Part shown: piece by piece, positions 35,070 to 43,531 of the stretch
Position numbering within the stretch: the stretch's first letter is position 1
Layout: every line of letters begins with the position of its first letter
DNA from: Mycobacterium sp. Root135
Lineage (GTDB): Bacteria; Actinomycetota; Actinomycetes; Mycobacteriales; Mycobacteriaceae
DNA length: 64,000 nt
NCBI RefSeq assembly: GCF_001426545.1
Contig: NZ_LMEZ01000006.1
Location: 478,220-542,219, forward strand
Direction of reading: 5' to 3'
Program-made: the position numbers and the translations under genes
The notes under the pieces: model-generated
Told to the model about the DNA's origin: nothing
The model's input: the letters and a program-made list of their open reading frames with translations, nothing else
Databases searched by the model: none

Positions 35070-37018
35070 GCTTCAGCTCCTTGCGCCGTCGCCGGAATCT
35101 CGATGGTGGCCGCTGCCAGCCGGGCGAACTTGGCCTTGTCGGTTTCCTTGTCCCGCAACGTCCCGTCGAGGGCCGATTCGATGATGCCCTCCACTTCCTC
35201 GGCGAGGAAGGCCATGCCCTCCACCTTCGTCACCGACTGCACGTCGACGAGGTACTTGCCGCGGAGCAGCAGCGCCATCTGACCGAGGTTCATCTCGGGC
35301 AGCACCACGTTCGGGTACTTGCGGAGGACGTCACCGAGGTTGCCGGGCAACGGGTTCAGGTACCGCAGGTGCGCGTGGGCGACCTTGACGCCGTTGCGCC
35401 GAGCGCGACGGCACGCTTCGCCGATGGGGCCGTAGGAACTGCCCCAGCCGACGATCAGCAGTTCCGCCTCGCCGCTCGGGTCGTCGACGACCAGGTCGGG
35501 AACGGTGATGCCGTCGATCTTGGCCTGGCGCAGGCGCACCATCAGATCGTGGTTCTTGGGCTCGTAGGAGATGTTGCCGGAGCCGTTGGCGGACTCGAGG
35601 CCACCGATGCGGTGTTCCAGACCGGGCGTACCGGGGACCGCGAACTGCCGCGCGAGCGTCTCCGGGTCACGGGCGTAGGGCTGGAATGGCTCACCCTCCT
35701 TGGCGAAGGTGTGGTCGATCGCTTCGAAGGTGGTGACGTCGGGGATGCGCCACGGCTCGGAACCGTTGGCGATCGCGCCGTCGGACAGCAGGATCACCGG
35801 CGTGCGGTAGGTCAGCGCGATCCGGGCGGCCTCGACGGCGATCTCGAAGCAGTCCGACGGTGACTGGGGTGCGAGCACCGCGACCGGGGACTCGCCGTTG
35901 CGGCCGTAGAGCGCCTGCATCAGGTCGGCCTGCTCGGTCTTGGTCGGCAACCCGGTGGAGGGGCCACCCCGCTGGACGTCGACCACCAGCAGCGGGAGTT
36001 CGGCCATCACACCGAGGCCGATGGCCTCGGCCTTGAGCGCAACGCCGGGACCCGAGGTGCTGGTGACGCCGAGCGCACCGCCGTAGGACGCCCCAAGGGC
36101 CGCACCGATGCCGGCGATCTCGTCCTCCGCCTGGAAGGTGAGGACGTTGAAGTTCTTGTGCTTGGACAGCTCGTGAAGGATGTCCGATGCGGGCGTGATC
36201 GGGTAGCTACCGAGCATCACCTGTGTGTTGGCCAGTTGACCCGCGACGACGATGCCATAGGCCAGAGCCGTGTTGCCGGACACCTGACGGTATTCACCGG
36301 ACTTGAGCTTGGCCGGAGACACCTCGTACGTAGTGGCGAACGCTTCGGTGGTCTCGCCGAAGTACCAGCCGGCCTTGAGCGCGAGCACGTTGGCTTCGGC
36401 GATCTCGGGCTTGCGGGCGAACTTCTCGCGAATGAACGCCTCGCTGGCCTCGAGCTCGCGGTTGTACATCCACGACAGCAGACCGAGCGCGAACATGTTC
36501 TTCGCTCGCGAGCCGTCCTTCTTGGTGGCGCCGATCTGCTCGACGGCACCCAGCGTCAGGGTGGTCATCGGAACGGCCTGAACGACGTAGTCAGACAGAC
36601 TGTCGTCTTCCAGCGGGTTGGCCTCGTAGCCGACCTTCGCCAGGTTGCGCTTGGTGAACTCGTCGGAGTTGGCGATGACCAGACCGCCGCGCGGCAGGTC
36701 CCCGACGTTGGCCTTCAGCGCCGCCGGGTTCATCGCGACGAGAACGTCCGGGCGGTCGCCTGCGGTGAGGATGTCGAAGTCGGCGATCTGAATCTGGAAC
36801 GACGAGACGCCGGGCAGCGTGCCCTGTGGTGCCCGGATCTCGGCGGGGTAATTCGGTTGTGTCGCAAGGTCGTTGCCGAACAGCGCAGCTTCCGTGGTGA
36901 ACCGGTCACCGGTCAACTGCATGCCGTCGCCGGAGTCACCGGCGAAGCGGATGACGACCTTCTCGAGCTTCTGCCGAGTGGAGGAGCTCGTACCGGCTTC
37001 GCTGCCGCTGAGAGTCAC
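35066..37018 (-). CDS. korA: 2-oxoglutarate:ferredoxin oxidoreductase, fused gamma-alpha subunit
   Basis: A 650-residue protein joining the gamma domain (residues 1 to about 195, FAGDSGDGMQLTGDRF) and the alpha domain (from about 225, YPITPASDILHELSKH, GGALGVTSTSGPGVALK, QRGGPSTGLPTKTEQADL). It pairs with KorB to oxidise 2-oxoglutarate and reduce ferredoxin. The GTG start at 37018 is preceded by AAAGGCGGGGG. The 332-base gap upstream holds its promoter and a possible small RNA. Confidence 0.96.
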   Translation of the reverse strand: MTLSGSEAGTSSSTRQKLEKVVIRFAGDSGDGMQLTGDRFTTEAALFGNDLATQPNYPAEIRAPQGTLPGVSSFQIQIADFDILTAGDRPDVLVAMNPAALKANVGDLPRGGLVIANSDEFTKRNLAKVGYEANPLEDDSLSDYVVQAVPMTTLTLGAVEQIGATKKDGSRAKNMFALGLLSWMYNRELEASEAFIREKFARKPEIAEANVLALKAGWYFGETTEAFATTYEVSPAKLKSGEYRQVSGNTALAYGIVVAGQLANTQVMLGSYPITPASDILHELSKHKNFNVLTFQAEDEIAGIGAALGASYGGALGVTSTSGPGVALKAEAIGLGVMAELPLLVVDVQRGGPSTGLPTKTEQADLMQALYGRNGESPVAVLAPQSPSDCFEIAVEAARIALTYRTPVILLSDGAIANGSEPWRIPDVTTFEAIDHTFAKEGEPFQPYARDPETLARQFAVPGTPGLEHRIGGLESANGSGNISYEPKNHDLMVRLRQAKIDGITVPDLVVDDPSGEAELLIVGWGSSYGPIGEACRRARRNGVKVAHAHLRYLNPLPGNLGDVLRKYPNVVLPEMNLGQMALLLRGKYLVDVQSVTKVEGMAFLAEEVEGIIESALDGTLRDKETDKAKFARLAAATIEIPATAQGAEA

Positions 37019-37127
37019 GACCCCCGCCTTTCACACTTCACGAAGTTGAGGGATTGCCGTGCCGCTGGGTAGAGCGCTTTCGCGCCCGCGCCGCTGGGTC
37101 GACGTCAACCTCTTCTTATCTGTCACT

Positions 37128-37151
37128 AGCAGTACCGATTATTGCACTGCT
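37128..37151. promoter_or_regulatory. spaced palindrome AGCAGT-N12-ACTGCT
   Basis: A perfect 6-bp inverted repeat with a 12-base AT-rich spacer, in the korA upstream gap. It may be an operator for korA or for the putative small RNA on the other strand. Confidence 0.4.
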
Positions 37152-37164
37152 CTTAGGCTGGGCT

Positions 37165-37250
37165 TTACCGGCCAGCTACGCGCGCCGTCCGGCGGGCGAG
37201 CGCAAAGCGCCAGTTCACGACCGTGAAGCCGCGAGGGGTGCGGCGTTTTT
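37165..37250 (+). ncRNA. candidate small RNA ending at an intrinsic terminator
   Basis: A plus-strand stretch of about 85 bases ends in two tandem hairpins, TTCACGACCGTGAA (37214-37227) and GCCGC-GAGGGGT-GCGGC (37228-37244), followed by GTTTTT. A further GCGC-AAA-GCGC hairpin lies upstream. No plus-strand protein gene precedes it, so the terminator most simply ends a short RNA. TAGGCT at 37154-37159 could be its -10 box. The 5' end is a guess. Confidence 0.4.
37228..37250 (+). terminator. intrinsic terminator (plus strand) in the korA upstream gap
   Basis: Stem GCCGC/GCGGC with a 7-base loop followed by five T. It faces away from korA and has no upstream coding gene on its strand. Confidence 0.7.
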
Positions 37251-37350
37251 GTGGTTTTCGTCACGTTGGACTACAGGTAAATCCTAAGAACGAAGCTACC
37301 CGCCGGTAGAAACTTGACGGGTGTCGAGTTTGACCGGCTGCGACCTGCGT

Positions 37351-38199
37351 CTACACCCTGTCGGGCGACGGGACGGGCAGCCGCTTCTCGAGCTCGCGGG
37401 CGACCAGTTCGCTGGCGCGCTCCGCGGCGGCCACCGGACCGGCACCGGCCGCCCGGTTGGCCACGTAGCACGACGTGAACATGTCGCCGGCGCCCGTGGC
37501 TTGCACTCCGGTGACGCGCCACGCCGCAGGCACCCGCACGACGTCACCCTCGGTGTAGATGTCACAGCCCTCGGAGCCAAGGGTCACCAGGATCTCCGGG
37601 ACGCCCAGCCGTTCGGCCGTCGCGGCGTCGAACTCGCCGTCGGCGACGATGACCGCTTCGTCCTCGGCCAACTTGAGCACGCTGATGTCGCGCAGCAGGC
37701 TGTGCGGATAGTCGCGGTCCACCGCGAGCGGGCCGACGCGGTCAGCCCGGACGAGGCCCTGACCGTCGTAGGCGACGCGGTGACCACGCTCGGCCAACAG
37801 CGCCAGCGTGGCAGCCGGGAAGTCTGCGCGGAGCAGCGGAGCGAGGTGCACCCAGGTGGTCTCCGGGTTGGCCGTCTCGATCTCCTCGGTTCCCCAGATG
37901 GGGCCGAGTGCGGTGACGGACATCACGCGGTGGTCGACGTCGACGTAGTCCAGCCGGAAGCCGGCGGTGCGGTCGGAGTCGATGATCCTGACGAGGGACC
38001 CGAACCGGTCGAGCACGCCGGTGAACAACTGATGGTCCTCTTGGGCGCCCATGGCCACGATCTGGCCGGCTCCGCCCGCGTACTCCAGCGCCACACCGGC
38101 GAACGAGGCGCAGCCACCCGGGCTGGGGGGCGCGCCGTCGATCTGGTCGACTGCGAGGTTGCCGAGGACGGTGACGCCGTCGACGAGCTGTGGCCGCAC
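37351..38199 (-). CDS. PfkB-family carbohydrate kinase
   Basis: A 282-residue PfkB kinase: VTVLGNLAVDQIDGAPPSPGG at the N-terminus, and ATGAGDMFTSCYVA with the catalytic Asp near residue 235. The N-terminus resembles kinases that act on cyclitols or unphosphorylated sugars more than ribokinases, but the substrate is not determined. The GTG at 38199 has AGGAG eight bases upstream. It follows the LacI gene (minus strand) by 88 bases and probably belongs with the divergent dioxygenase operon functionally. Confidence 0.83.
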   Translation of the reverse strand: MRPQLVDGVTVLGNLAVDQIDGAPPSPGGCASFAGVALEYAGGAGQIVAMGAQEDHQLFTGVLDRFGSLVRIIDSDRTAGFRLDYVDVDHRVMSVTALGPIWGTEEIETANPETTWVHLAPLLRADFPAATLALLAERGHRVAYDGQGLVRADRVGPLAVDRDYPHSLLRDISVLKLAEDEAVIVADGEFDAATAERLGVPEILVTLGSEGCDIYTEGDVVRVPAAWRVTGVQATGAGDMFTSCYVANRAAGAGPVAAAERASELVARELEKRLPVPSPDRV

Positions 38200-38287
38200 C
38201 GTTCGATCTCCTGCTCTTCGTCGGCGCACCGGAGTCGCCGTGAGGCGAAATGGTATCTGGCCACGCTGGGAATCGACGACTCGTTGC

Positions 38288-39292
38288 CTAGACGGGCAGG
38301 TTGAACGGGGTGATCACCTGGATCGGCGTCGGCCGTGCCGGTTCCGCGGGAAGGGCGCCGTGCTGCTGCAGAATCTGCCGCATCGCCACCCTGGCGTCGG
38401 CGCGCAGGTCGTTGTGCAGGACCACCGAGATCCGCCCGTCGCGCAACAGCCGTCGGTTGTCGGCGTCGAGGTCGTGGGCGACGAAGACCTTGTAGGTGCG
38501 TCCCAGTTTCTCGAACGCGGCGACCGTCGCGGTGTTGCCGCCGCCGGGTGAGTAGACGGCCTCCACACCGGGGTGCCGCTGCAGGGCGTCGAGGACCAGT
38601 CGCTCGGTGGTGGCGTCGATGCCGTCGCTGTCGCTGACCTCGACGACCTCGCGCCCGGAACCGCGCAGCGCGGATCGGAAGCCGACCTCGCGTTCACCCT
38701 CACCGCGAAAGACCGTGCCGCTCAACGTGATCAGGACACCCGAGCTCGACGAGCCCAGCCACTGGTCCATCAGATAGGCGGCGGTGACGCCCGCCCCGTG
38801 GTTGTCGATGCCGACGTAGGCGCAGCGCGCGCTGTTCGGCACGTCGGTCGAATAGGTGACGACCGGGACGCCCTGCCCGACGAGCCGGTCGACGGCCTCG
38901 GTGACCTCGGGGGCGTCCTGCGCCTTCAACACCACGCCGTGGCTGCCGCGGATCTTGCCCAGTTCCTCGGCCATCTGCGCCGTCGACCCGGACTCCCACA
39001 GGTGGAAGCGGGCCCGCAGCATGGCCGGGGCGAACGCGGGTAGTTCGGCTTCGATCGCGGCGCGGAAGGCGTCGGAGAACCGCTGCGGGGTCTGCATCAC
39101 CACGTCGACCAGGAAGCGGCGACCGTTCAGTCGGAGTTGGGCACGCTGCTGGTCGAGGTCGGCGATGGCCTGGGCGACCTCGGCGCGGGTGTTCTCGCGG
39201 ACGCCGGGCCGGTCGTTGAGGACGCGGTCGACGGTCGCCTCGCTCAGGCCGGACTGCTGGGCGATCTCGCGGACCTTGTAGCGATGCGGCAC
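38288..39292 (-). CDS. LacI-family transcriptional regulator (first of three)
   Basis: A 334-residue LacI regulator with an N-terminal HTH (KVREIAQQSGLSEATVDRVLNDRPGVRENTR, residues about 6-36) and a periplasmic-binding-like effector domain. VDRVLN instead of the usual VSRVLN in the recognition helix points to a distinct operator, and the group resembles sugar-acid or inositol-type LacI proteins. It diverges from the dioxygenase operon and precedes the PfkB kinase. Confidence 0.9.
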   Translation of the reverse strand: MPHRYKVREIAQQSGLSEATVDRVLNDRPGVRENTRAEVAQAIADLDQQRAQLRLNGRRFLVDVVMQTPQRFSDAFRAAIEAELPAFAPAMLRARFHLWESGSTAQMAEELGKIRGSHGVVLKAQDAPEVTEAVDRLVGQGVPVVTYSTDVPNSARCAYVGIDNHGAGVTAAYLMDQWLGSSSSGVLITLSGTVFRGEGEREVGFRSALRGSGREVVEVSDSDGIDATTERLVLDALQRHPGVEAVYSPGGGNTATVAAFEKLGRTYKVFVAHDLDADNRRLLRDGRISVVLHNDLRADARVAMRQILQQHGALPAEPARPTPIQVITPFNLPV

Positions 39293-39312
39293 GTCCCCCT
39301 TCCCCTCCCCGT

Positions 39313-39365
39313 GCGATTTGGGCGCGTTCAGCCGCGCTGGCCGCGGATCAGCGCGCCGAAATCGC
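39313..39365. repeat. long inverted repeat between lacI and the dioxygenase gene
   Basis: Arms 39313-39326 (GCGATTTGGGCGCG) and 39352-39365 pair at 13 of 14 positions, with a nested CCGCG/CGCGG pair in the 25-base spacer. It resembles the other hairpin elements in build but sits in a divergent promoter gap, so it cannot simply be a terminator. An operator role is possible. Confidence 0.6.
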
Positions 39366-39400
39366 CAAGGCGCTGAGGTGTTTTTGACGGGTTTTTGGTG

Positions 39401-39429
39401 TTGATTGCGGCGCCCGTCACAACAAGACT
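39401..39429 (+). promoter_or_regulatory. promoter of the dioxygenase operon
   Basis: TTGATT (39401-39406) and AAGACT (39424-39429) are 17 bases apart. The predicted transcription start falls at or just before the ATG at 39437, so the mRNA would be leaderless. Confidence 0.5.
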
Positions 39430-39436
39430 AACGGGC

Positions 39437-40600
39437 ATGGCTACTCCCACCTCCACCACGCACCGGGCGTGGATCGAAGACGCCGACTGCGACCTCGACG
39501 ACTTTCGCGGGCTCGTGTCCGCCGACACCGACGCGGGCGACTACCCGCTCGCCAGTGACGTCCGCCAGGGCGTCCTGGTCTACTCCGCCCAGACCGTGGC
39601 CGGCGCCGATCGCCGCGCCCTGCAGACCGAATTGATCCACGCCCTGTCCGACGGACCCGGCGTCGTGGTCTTCGAGGGCGCGTTCGAGCACGACGTCGTG
39701 GACCGCGCCAGCGAGGCGTTCACCGCCTTGATCGACGCGCAGCGGGCCGCGGGCGGCGCCGTTGGCGACCACTTCGGCAAGGCCGGCGCCAACGACCGGA
39801 TCTGGAACGCCGCGGAGAAGCTTGCCCTGCACGACCCCGAGGTGTTCGCCCACTACTACGCCAACGACGCCCTCGCCATGGTGTGCGAGGCCTGGCTCGG
39901 CCCGCGCTACCAGGTGACCTCACAGGTCAACGTCGTCAATCCCGGTGGCGCACCACAGGTTCCGCACCGCGACTACCACCTCGGCTTCGTCGACCGGGAC
40001 CAGCTGTCGGCCTACCCGGCGCACATGCACCGCATGTCGGCCGCCCTGACCCTGCAGGGCGCCGTCGCGCACTGCGACATGCCGCTGGAGAGCGGCCCGA
40101 CCATGCTGCTGCCGCACTCGCAGAAGTTCGCCGGCGGTTACATCGCGTTCTACGGCCAGGAGTTCGTCGACTTCTTCGCCACCCGCATGGTGCAGGTGCC
40201 CCTGCGCAAGGGCGACGCGGTGTTCTTCAACCCCGCACTCATGCACGGTGCCGGTGCCAACACCTCCACCGACATCCGTCGAATGGCCAACCTGCTGCAG
40301 ATCTCCTCGCCGTTCGGGCGTGCCATGGAGGCGATGGATCGGGCAGCGATGATCCGCGGCACCTACCCGGCCCTGCTCGCCATGAAGGCTGCCGGGCGTT
40401 CCGATCGCGAGATCCGCAACTCGGTCAACGCAACGGCCGAGGGCTACGCGTTTCCCACCAACCTCGACCGGGACCAACCGATCGGCAGCCTCGCGCCGCC
40501 GAGCCAGGTCGACACCGTGCTGGCCGCCCTGGCCGACGGCCTCACCCCAGAAGCACTCGACGTCGTCCTCGACGACCACACGACAAGGAGAAATGCATGA
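39437..40600 (+). CDS. PhyH-family Fe(II)/2-oxoglutarate dioxygenase
   Basis: A 387-residue phytanoyl-CoA-hydroxylase-like dioxygenase, which hydroxylates or demethylates a small molecule using O2 and 2-oxoglutarate. The iron triad is visible: HRD in PQVPHRDYHLGF near residue 180 and the distal His in ALMHGAGANTSTDIRRM near residue 272, with the downstream Arg for 2-oxoglutarate. The ATG at 39437 fits a leaderless promoter; an in-frame start 14 codons earlier lies in the promoter. It is the first gene of an operon with Gfo/Idh, TIM-barrel and Gfo/Idh genes; AAGGAG near its end serves the next gene. Confidence 0.87.
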   Translation: MATPTSTTHRAWIEDADCDLDDFRGLVSADTDAGDYPLASDVRQGVLVYSAQTVAGADRRALQTELIHALSDGPGVVVFEGAFEHDVVDRASEAFTALIDAQRAAGGAVGDHFGKAGANDRIWNAAEKLALHDPEVFAHYYANDALAMVCEAWLGPRYQVTSQVNVVNPGGAPQVPHRDYHLGFVDRDQLSAYPAHMHRMSAALTLQGAVAHCDMPLESGPTMLLPHSQKFAGGYIAFYGQEFVDFFATRMVQVPLRKGDAVFFNPALMHGAGANTSTDIRRMANLLQISSPFGRAMEAMDRAAMIRGTYPALLAMKAAGRSDREIRNSVNATAEGYAFPTNLDRDQPIGSLAPPSQVDTVLAALADGLTPEALDVVLDDHTTRRNA

Positions 40601-41604
40601 CCACCCTCGGCGTAATCGGATTGGGCCGCATCGGCGCCTTCCACACCGAAACCCTCAGCGGGCTCGCCGGCATCGACGAACTGGTGATCACCGACGAGCG
40701 TGGTGACGTGGCCGAGGCCGTCGCCGCCAAGCACGGTGCCAGGTACGTCGCGACCGTCGACGAGTTGCTGTCCTCCGGCGTCGACGGCGTGGTCGTCGCG
40801 GCCGCCACTCCCGCCCATGCCGAGCTGACCCTGGCCGCGGTCGCGCGGGGCATCCCCACGTTCTGCGAGAAGCCCATCGCGTCGACGGCCGTCGAGAGCG
40901 CCCGCGTCGCCGAGGCCATCCTGGCATCGGGCGTCCCGGTGCAGGTCGGCTACCAACGCCGGTACGACGCGGCGTTCGCGGCGGCCAAGCGTGCCGTTGA
41001 CGACGGGTCGCTCGGAAAGCTGCACACCGTGCGCAGCACCACGATGGACCCCGCTCCCCCGCCCCTGGACTACATCAAGGGCTCGGGAGGCATCTTCCGC
41101 GACTGCGCGGTGCACGACTTCGACGTGATCAACTGGATCACCGGCCAGCGCGCGGTCGAGGTGTACGCCACCGGAACCGTGCAGGGTGACCCGCTGTTCG
41201 CCGAGTACGGCGACGTCGACACCGCCGCGGTGATCGTGAAGTTCGACGGCGGCGCGCTCGGCGTGGTGTCCAACGCCCGCTACAACGCGCGCGGATACGA
41301 CTGCCGCCTCGAGGTCCACGGCTTCGACGACAGCGTCGCCGCGGGCTGGGATCAGGGCGTGCCCCTGCGAAACACCGATCCCGACAACGATTTTCCCACC
41401 GGGCCGTCGCACGGATTCTTCATGGACCGCTTCACCGAGGCGTTCCGCACCGAGCTGGCCGCGTTCGTCGAGGTGACCAAGGGCGGGCCGGTCCTCGGCG
41501 CGACGGTTGCCGACGCGGTCGAGGTCGCGTGGCTGGCCGAGGCCGCCACCGAATCCCTGAAGCGGGGGACGCCGGTGACGATCGCGGAGGTTCGGAACGC
41601 GTGA
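40597..41604 (+). CDS. Gfo/Idh/MocA oxidoreductase, inositol 2-dehydrogenase-like
   Basis: A 335-residue NAD(P)-dependent dehydrogenase. The Rossmann GLGRIGAFH lies at residues 9-17, the catalytic lysine is in CEKP near residue 93, and GGIFRDCAVHDFDVINW has the D-x3-H pair typical of IolG myo-inositol dehydrogenases, which make 2-keto-inositol. Its ATG overlaps the dioxygenase stop (ATGA) behind AAGGAG. Other cyclitols or sugars remain possible substrates. Confidence 0.9.
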   Translation: MTTLGVIGLGRIGAFHTETLSGLAGIDELVITDERGDVAEAVAAKHGARYVATVDELLSSGVDGVVVAAATPAHAELTLAAVARGIPTFCEKPIASTAVESARVAEAILASGVPVQVGYQRRYDAAFAAAKRAVDDGSLGKLHTVRSTTMDPAPPPLDYIKGSGGIFRDCAVHDFDVINWITGQRAVEVYATGTVQGDPLFAEYGDVDTAAVIVKFDGGALGVVSNARYNARGYDCRLEVHGFDDSVAAGWDQGVPLRNTDPDNDFPTGPSHGFFMDRFTEAFRTELAAFVEVTKGGPVLGATVADAVEVAWLAEAATESLKRGTPVTIAEVRNA

Positions 41605-42470
41605 GCACTCTAAAGATTGCGGGGGCACCCATCTCCTGGGGTGTCTGCGAAGTTCCCGGCTGGGGTTTCCAGTTGGACCCTGACCGGGTGCTGACGGAGA
41701 TGCGCGGCGCCGGGCTGACCGCTACGGAATTGGGACCGGAGGGCTTTCTCCCGACCGACACCGATGATCTGAAAGCCGTTCTGCGCGAGAAGGACCTGGC
41801 CTGCGTCGGCGGCTTCGTACCCGTCATTCTGTTCAAGGAGGACCACGACCCCGCCGACGACCTCGCCGGCCCTCTCGAGTCCCTGGTCGCCGCCGGAGCC
41901 GGCGTCGTGGTGCTCGCCGCGGCCACCGGAGCCGACGGCTACGACTCCCGGCCCGTCCTCGACGACGCCCAGTGGGCGAGGCTGGTCGCCAACCTGGACC
42001 GGTTGGCCGCCATCGTCGCCGAGCGGGGTCTGCTCGCCGTGCTGCATCCCCACGTCGGAACCATCGTCGAGACGCGCGCCGACGTCGACCGGGTGTTGCA
42101 GGGCTCGTCGATCAAGCTGTGCCTGGACACCGGCCATCTCTTGATCGGCGGCACCGACCCGCTGGAACTGGCAAAGGCCGTACCCAACCGCATCGCCCAC
42201 ACCCACCTCAAAGACGTCGACGCCGCGCTGGCGGCGAAGGTGCAGTCCGGTGAGCTGACCTACACCGAGGCCGTCAAGGCGGGCATGTACACCCCGCTCG
42301 GCACCGGCGACGTCGACGTTGCCGGGATCGTCTCGGTGTTGCGGGACAACGGTTTCGACGGATGGTTCGTGCTGGAACAGGACACCATCCTCGACGCCGA
42401 GCCAGCAGGCGAGGGCCCGGTGCGCGACGTCGTGGCCAGTGTGGCGTACCTGCGACAGCTCACGTCGTGA
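41601..42470 (+). CDS. xylose isomerase-like TIM-barrel protein, IolE/IolH-like
   Basis: A 289-residue AP-endonuclease-2/xylose-isomerase-like TIM barrel beginning KIAGAPISWGVCEVPGWG, with metal-ligand candidates Glu in ATELGPEGFL, His in VLHPHVGT, Asp/His in CLDTGHLL and HTHLKDVD, and Glu in VLEQDTI. This is the pattern of inosose dehydratase (IolE) and related isomerases, so it probably acts on the ketone produced by the preceding dehydrogenase. It is coupled by GTGA overlaps on both sides. Confidence 0.87.
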   Translation: MSTLKIAGAPISWGVCEVPGWGFQLDPDRVLTEMRGAGLTATELGPEGFLPTDTDDLKAVLREKDLACVGGFVPVILFKEDHDPADDLAGPLESLVAAGAGVVVLAAATGADGYDSRPVLDDAQWARLVANLDRLAAIVAERGLLAVLHPHVGTIVETRADVDRVLQGSSIKLCLDTGHLLIGGTDPLELAKAVPNRIAHTHLKDVDAALAAKVQSGELTYTEAVKAGMYTPLGTGDVDVAGIVSVLRDNGFDGWFVLEQDTILDAEPAGEGPVRDVVASVAYLRQLTS

Positions 42471-43447
42471 GGATCGGGGTTCTCGGAGCGTCGCGGATCG
42501 CCGAGGCGGCAGTCGTCGGTCCCGCAGCCGAACTCGGCCACCGCCTGGTGGCCGTGGCGGCGCGGGACCGGTCGCGAGCGGAGGTCTTCGCGGAGAAATA
42601 CGGCGTCGAGCGGGTGCTCGACGACTATCAGGCGGTGATCGACGACCCCGAGGTCGACGTCGTCTACAACCCGTTGGCGAACTCGCTGCACGCGCCTTGG
42701 AACCTGGCGGCGATCGCGGCAGGCAAGCCGTTGTTGAGCGAAAAGCCCTTCGCCCGTAGCGAAGCCGAGGCTCGGCGGGTGGCCGAGGCCGCAGACGCGG
42801 CGGGCGTCACCGTGCTGGAGGGCTTCCACTACTTCTTCCATCCCGTCACGCAGCGCGCGTTCGAGCTCGCCGGCGACGGCACCATCGGCGCCGTCACCCA
42901 CGTCGAGGTCAGGATGACGATGGAGCCGCCGGCCGACGACGATCCGCGCTGGTCCCTCGACCTGGCCGGCGGGGCCCTGATGGACCTTGGCTGCTACGGG
43001 CTACACGTCATGCGCTCACTGGGACGCCTCTCGGCACCCGGCATCGAGGGCCGGCCGTCGATCGTGCGGGCGCACGCCGAGCAACGCACGCCCGGGGTGG
43101 ACGCCTGGTGTGACGTCGAACTCGGCTTCCCTGGCGGCGCAACGGGGCTGACGGCGAATTCGATGGTGGGCGATCACCGTTCGTTCACCATCCGCATCGC
43201 GGGAACGACGGGCGACCTGCTGGTGCACGACTTCATCAGCCCCAGTACCGACGACCGGCTGACGGTCACCACCGCGTCGGGCACCACGGTCGAACACCTC
43301 GGTACCCGGGCGTCCTACACCTACCAACTGGAGGCGTTCGCCGCGCACGTCGAGCACGGCACTGCGTTGCCCTTCGGCACGGCTGACGCGGTCGCCAACA
43401 TGGCGTTCGTCGACGACGCGTACCGGGCGGCGTCGGTTTCCAGGTAG
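42467..43447 (+). CDS. Gfo/Idh/MocA oxidoreductase (dihydrodiol/xylose dehydrogenase-like)
   Basis: A 326-residue dehydrogenase with GVLGASRIAEAAV at the N-terminus, SEKPFA for the catalytic Lys, and ALMDLGCYGLHVMRSLG. The DxGCYxxH form is typical of the dimeric dihydrodiol/D-xylose dehydrogenase group rather than IolG, so it probably catalyses a different redox step from the first gene. It is the last gene of the four-gene dioxygenase operon. Confidence 0.88.
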   Translation: MRIGVLGASRIAEAAVVGPAAELGHRLVAVAARDRSRAEVFAEKYGVERVLDDYQAVIDDPEVDVVYNPLANSLHAPWNLAAIAAGKPLLSEKPFARSEAEARRVAEAADAAGVTVLEGFHYFFHPVTQRAFELAGDGTIGAVTHVEVRMTMEPPADDDPRWSLDLAGGALMDLGCYGLHVMRSLGRLSAPGIEGRPSIVRAHAEQRTPGVDAWCDVELGFPGGATGLTANSMVGDHRSFTIRIAGTTGDLLVHDFISPSTDDRLTVTTASGTTVEHLGTRASYTYQLEAFAAHVEHGTALPFGTADAVANMAFVDDAYRAASVSR

Positions 43448-43531
43448 TCCCCTACTCACGCCCGCGTCCCCTGCGGCGAGACAGAGTTGCGACGTCCGAT
43501 CACAACTCCACCGCCGCCGAGGGGCTCTCCC

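Larger units (their letters stand above)
37019..37350. other. non-coding region upstream of korA
   Basis: 332 bases without a protein gene. It contains a spaced palindrome (AGCAGT-N12-ACTGCT, 37128-37151) and a plus-strand intrinsic terminator at 37228-37250. The korA promoter must lie here on the minus strand; no clear -35/-10 pair was identified. Confidence 0.55.

Noticed and set aside
43467..43513. Possible further hairpin element (GAGTTG ... CAACTC)
   Set aside because: Only six bases pair well; the outer parts need a shift. It is too weak to join the hairpin set.
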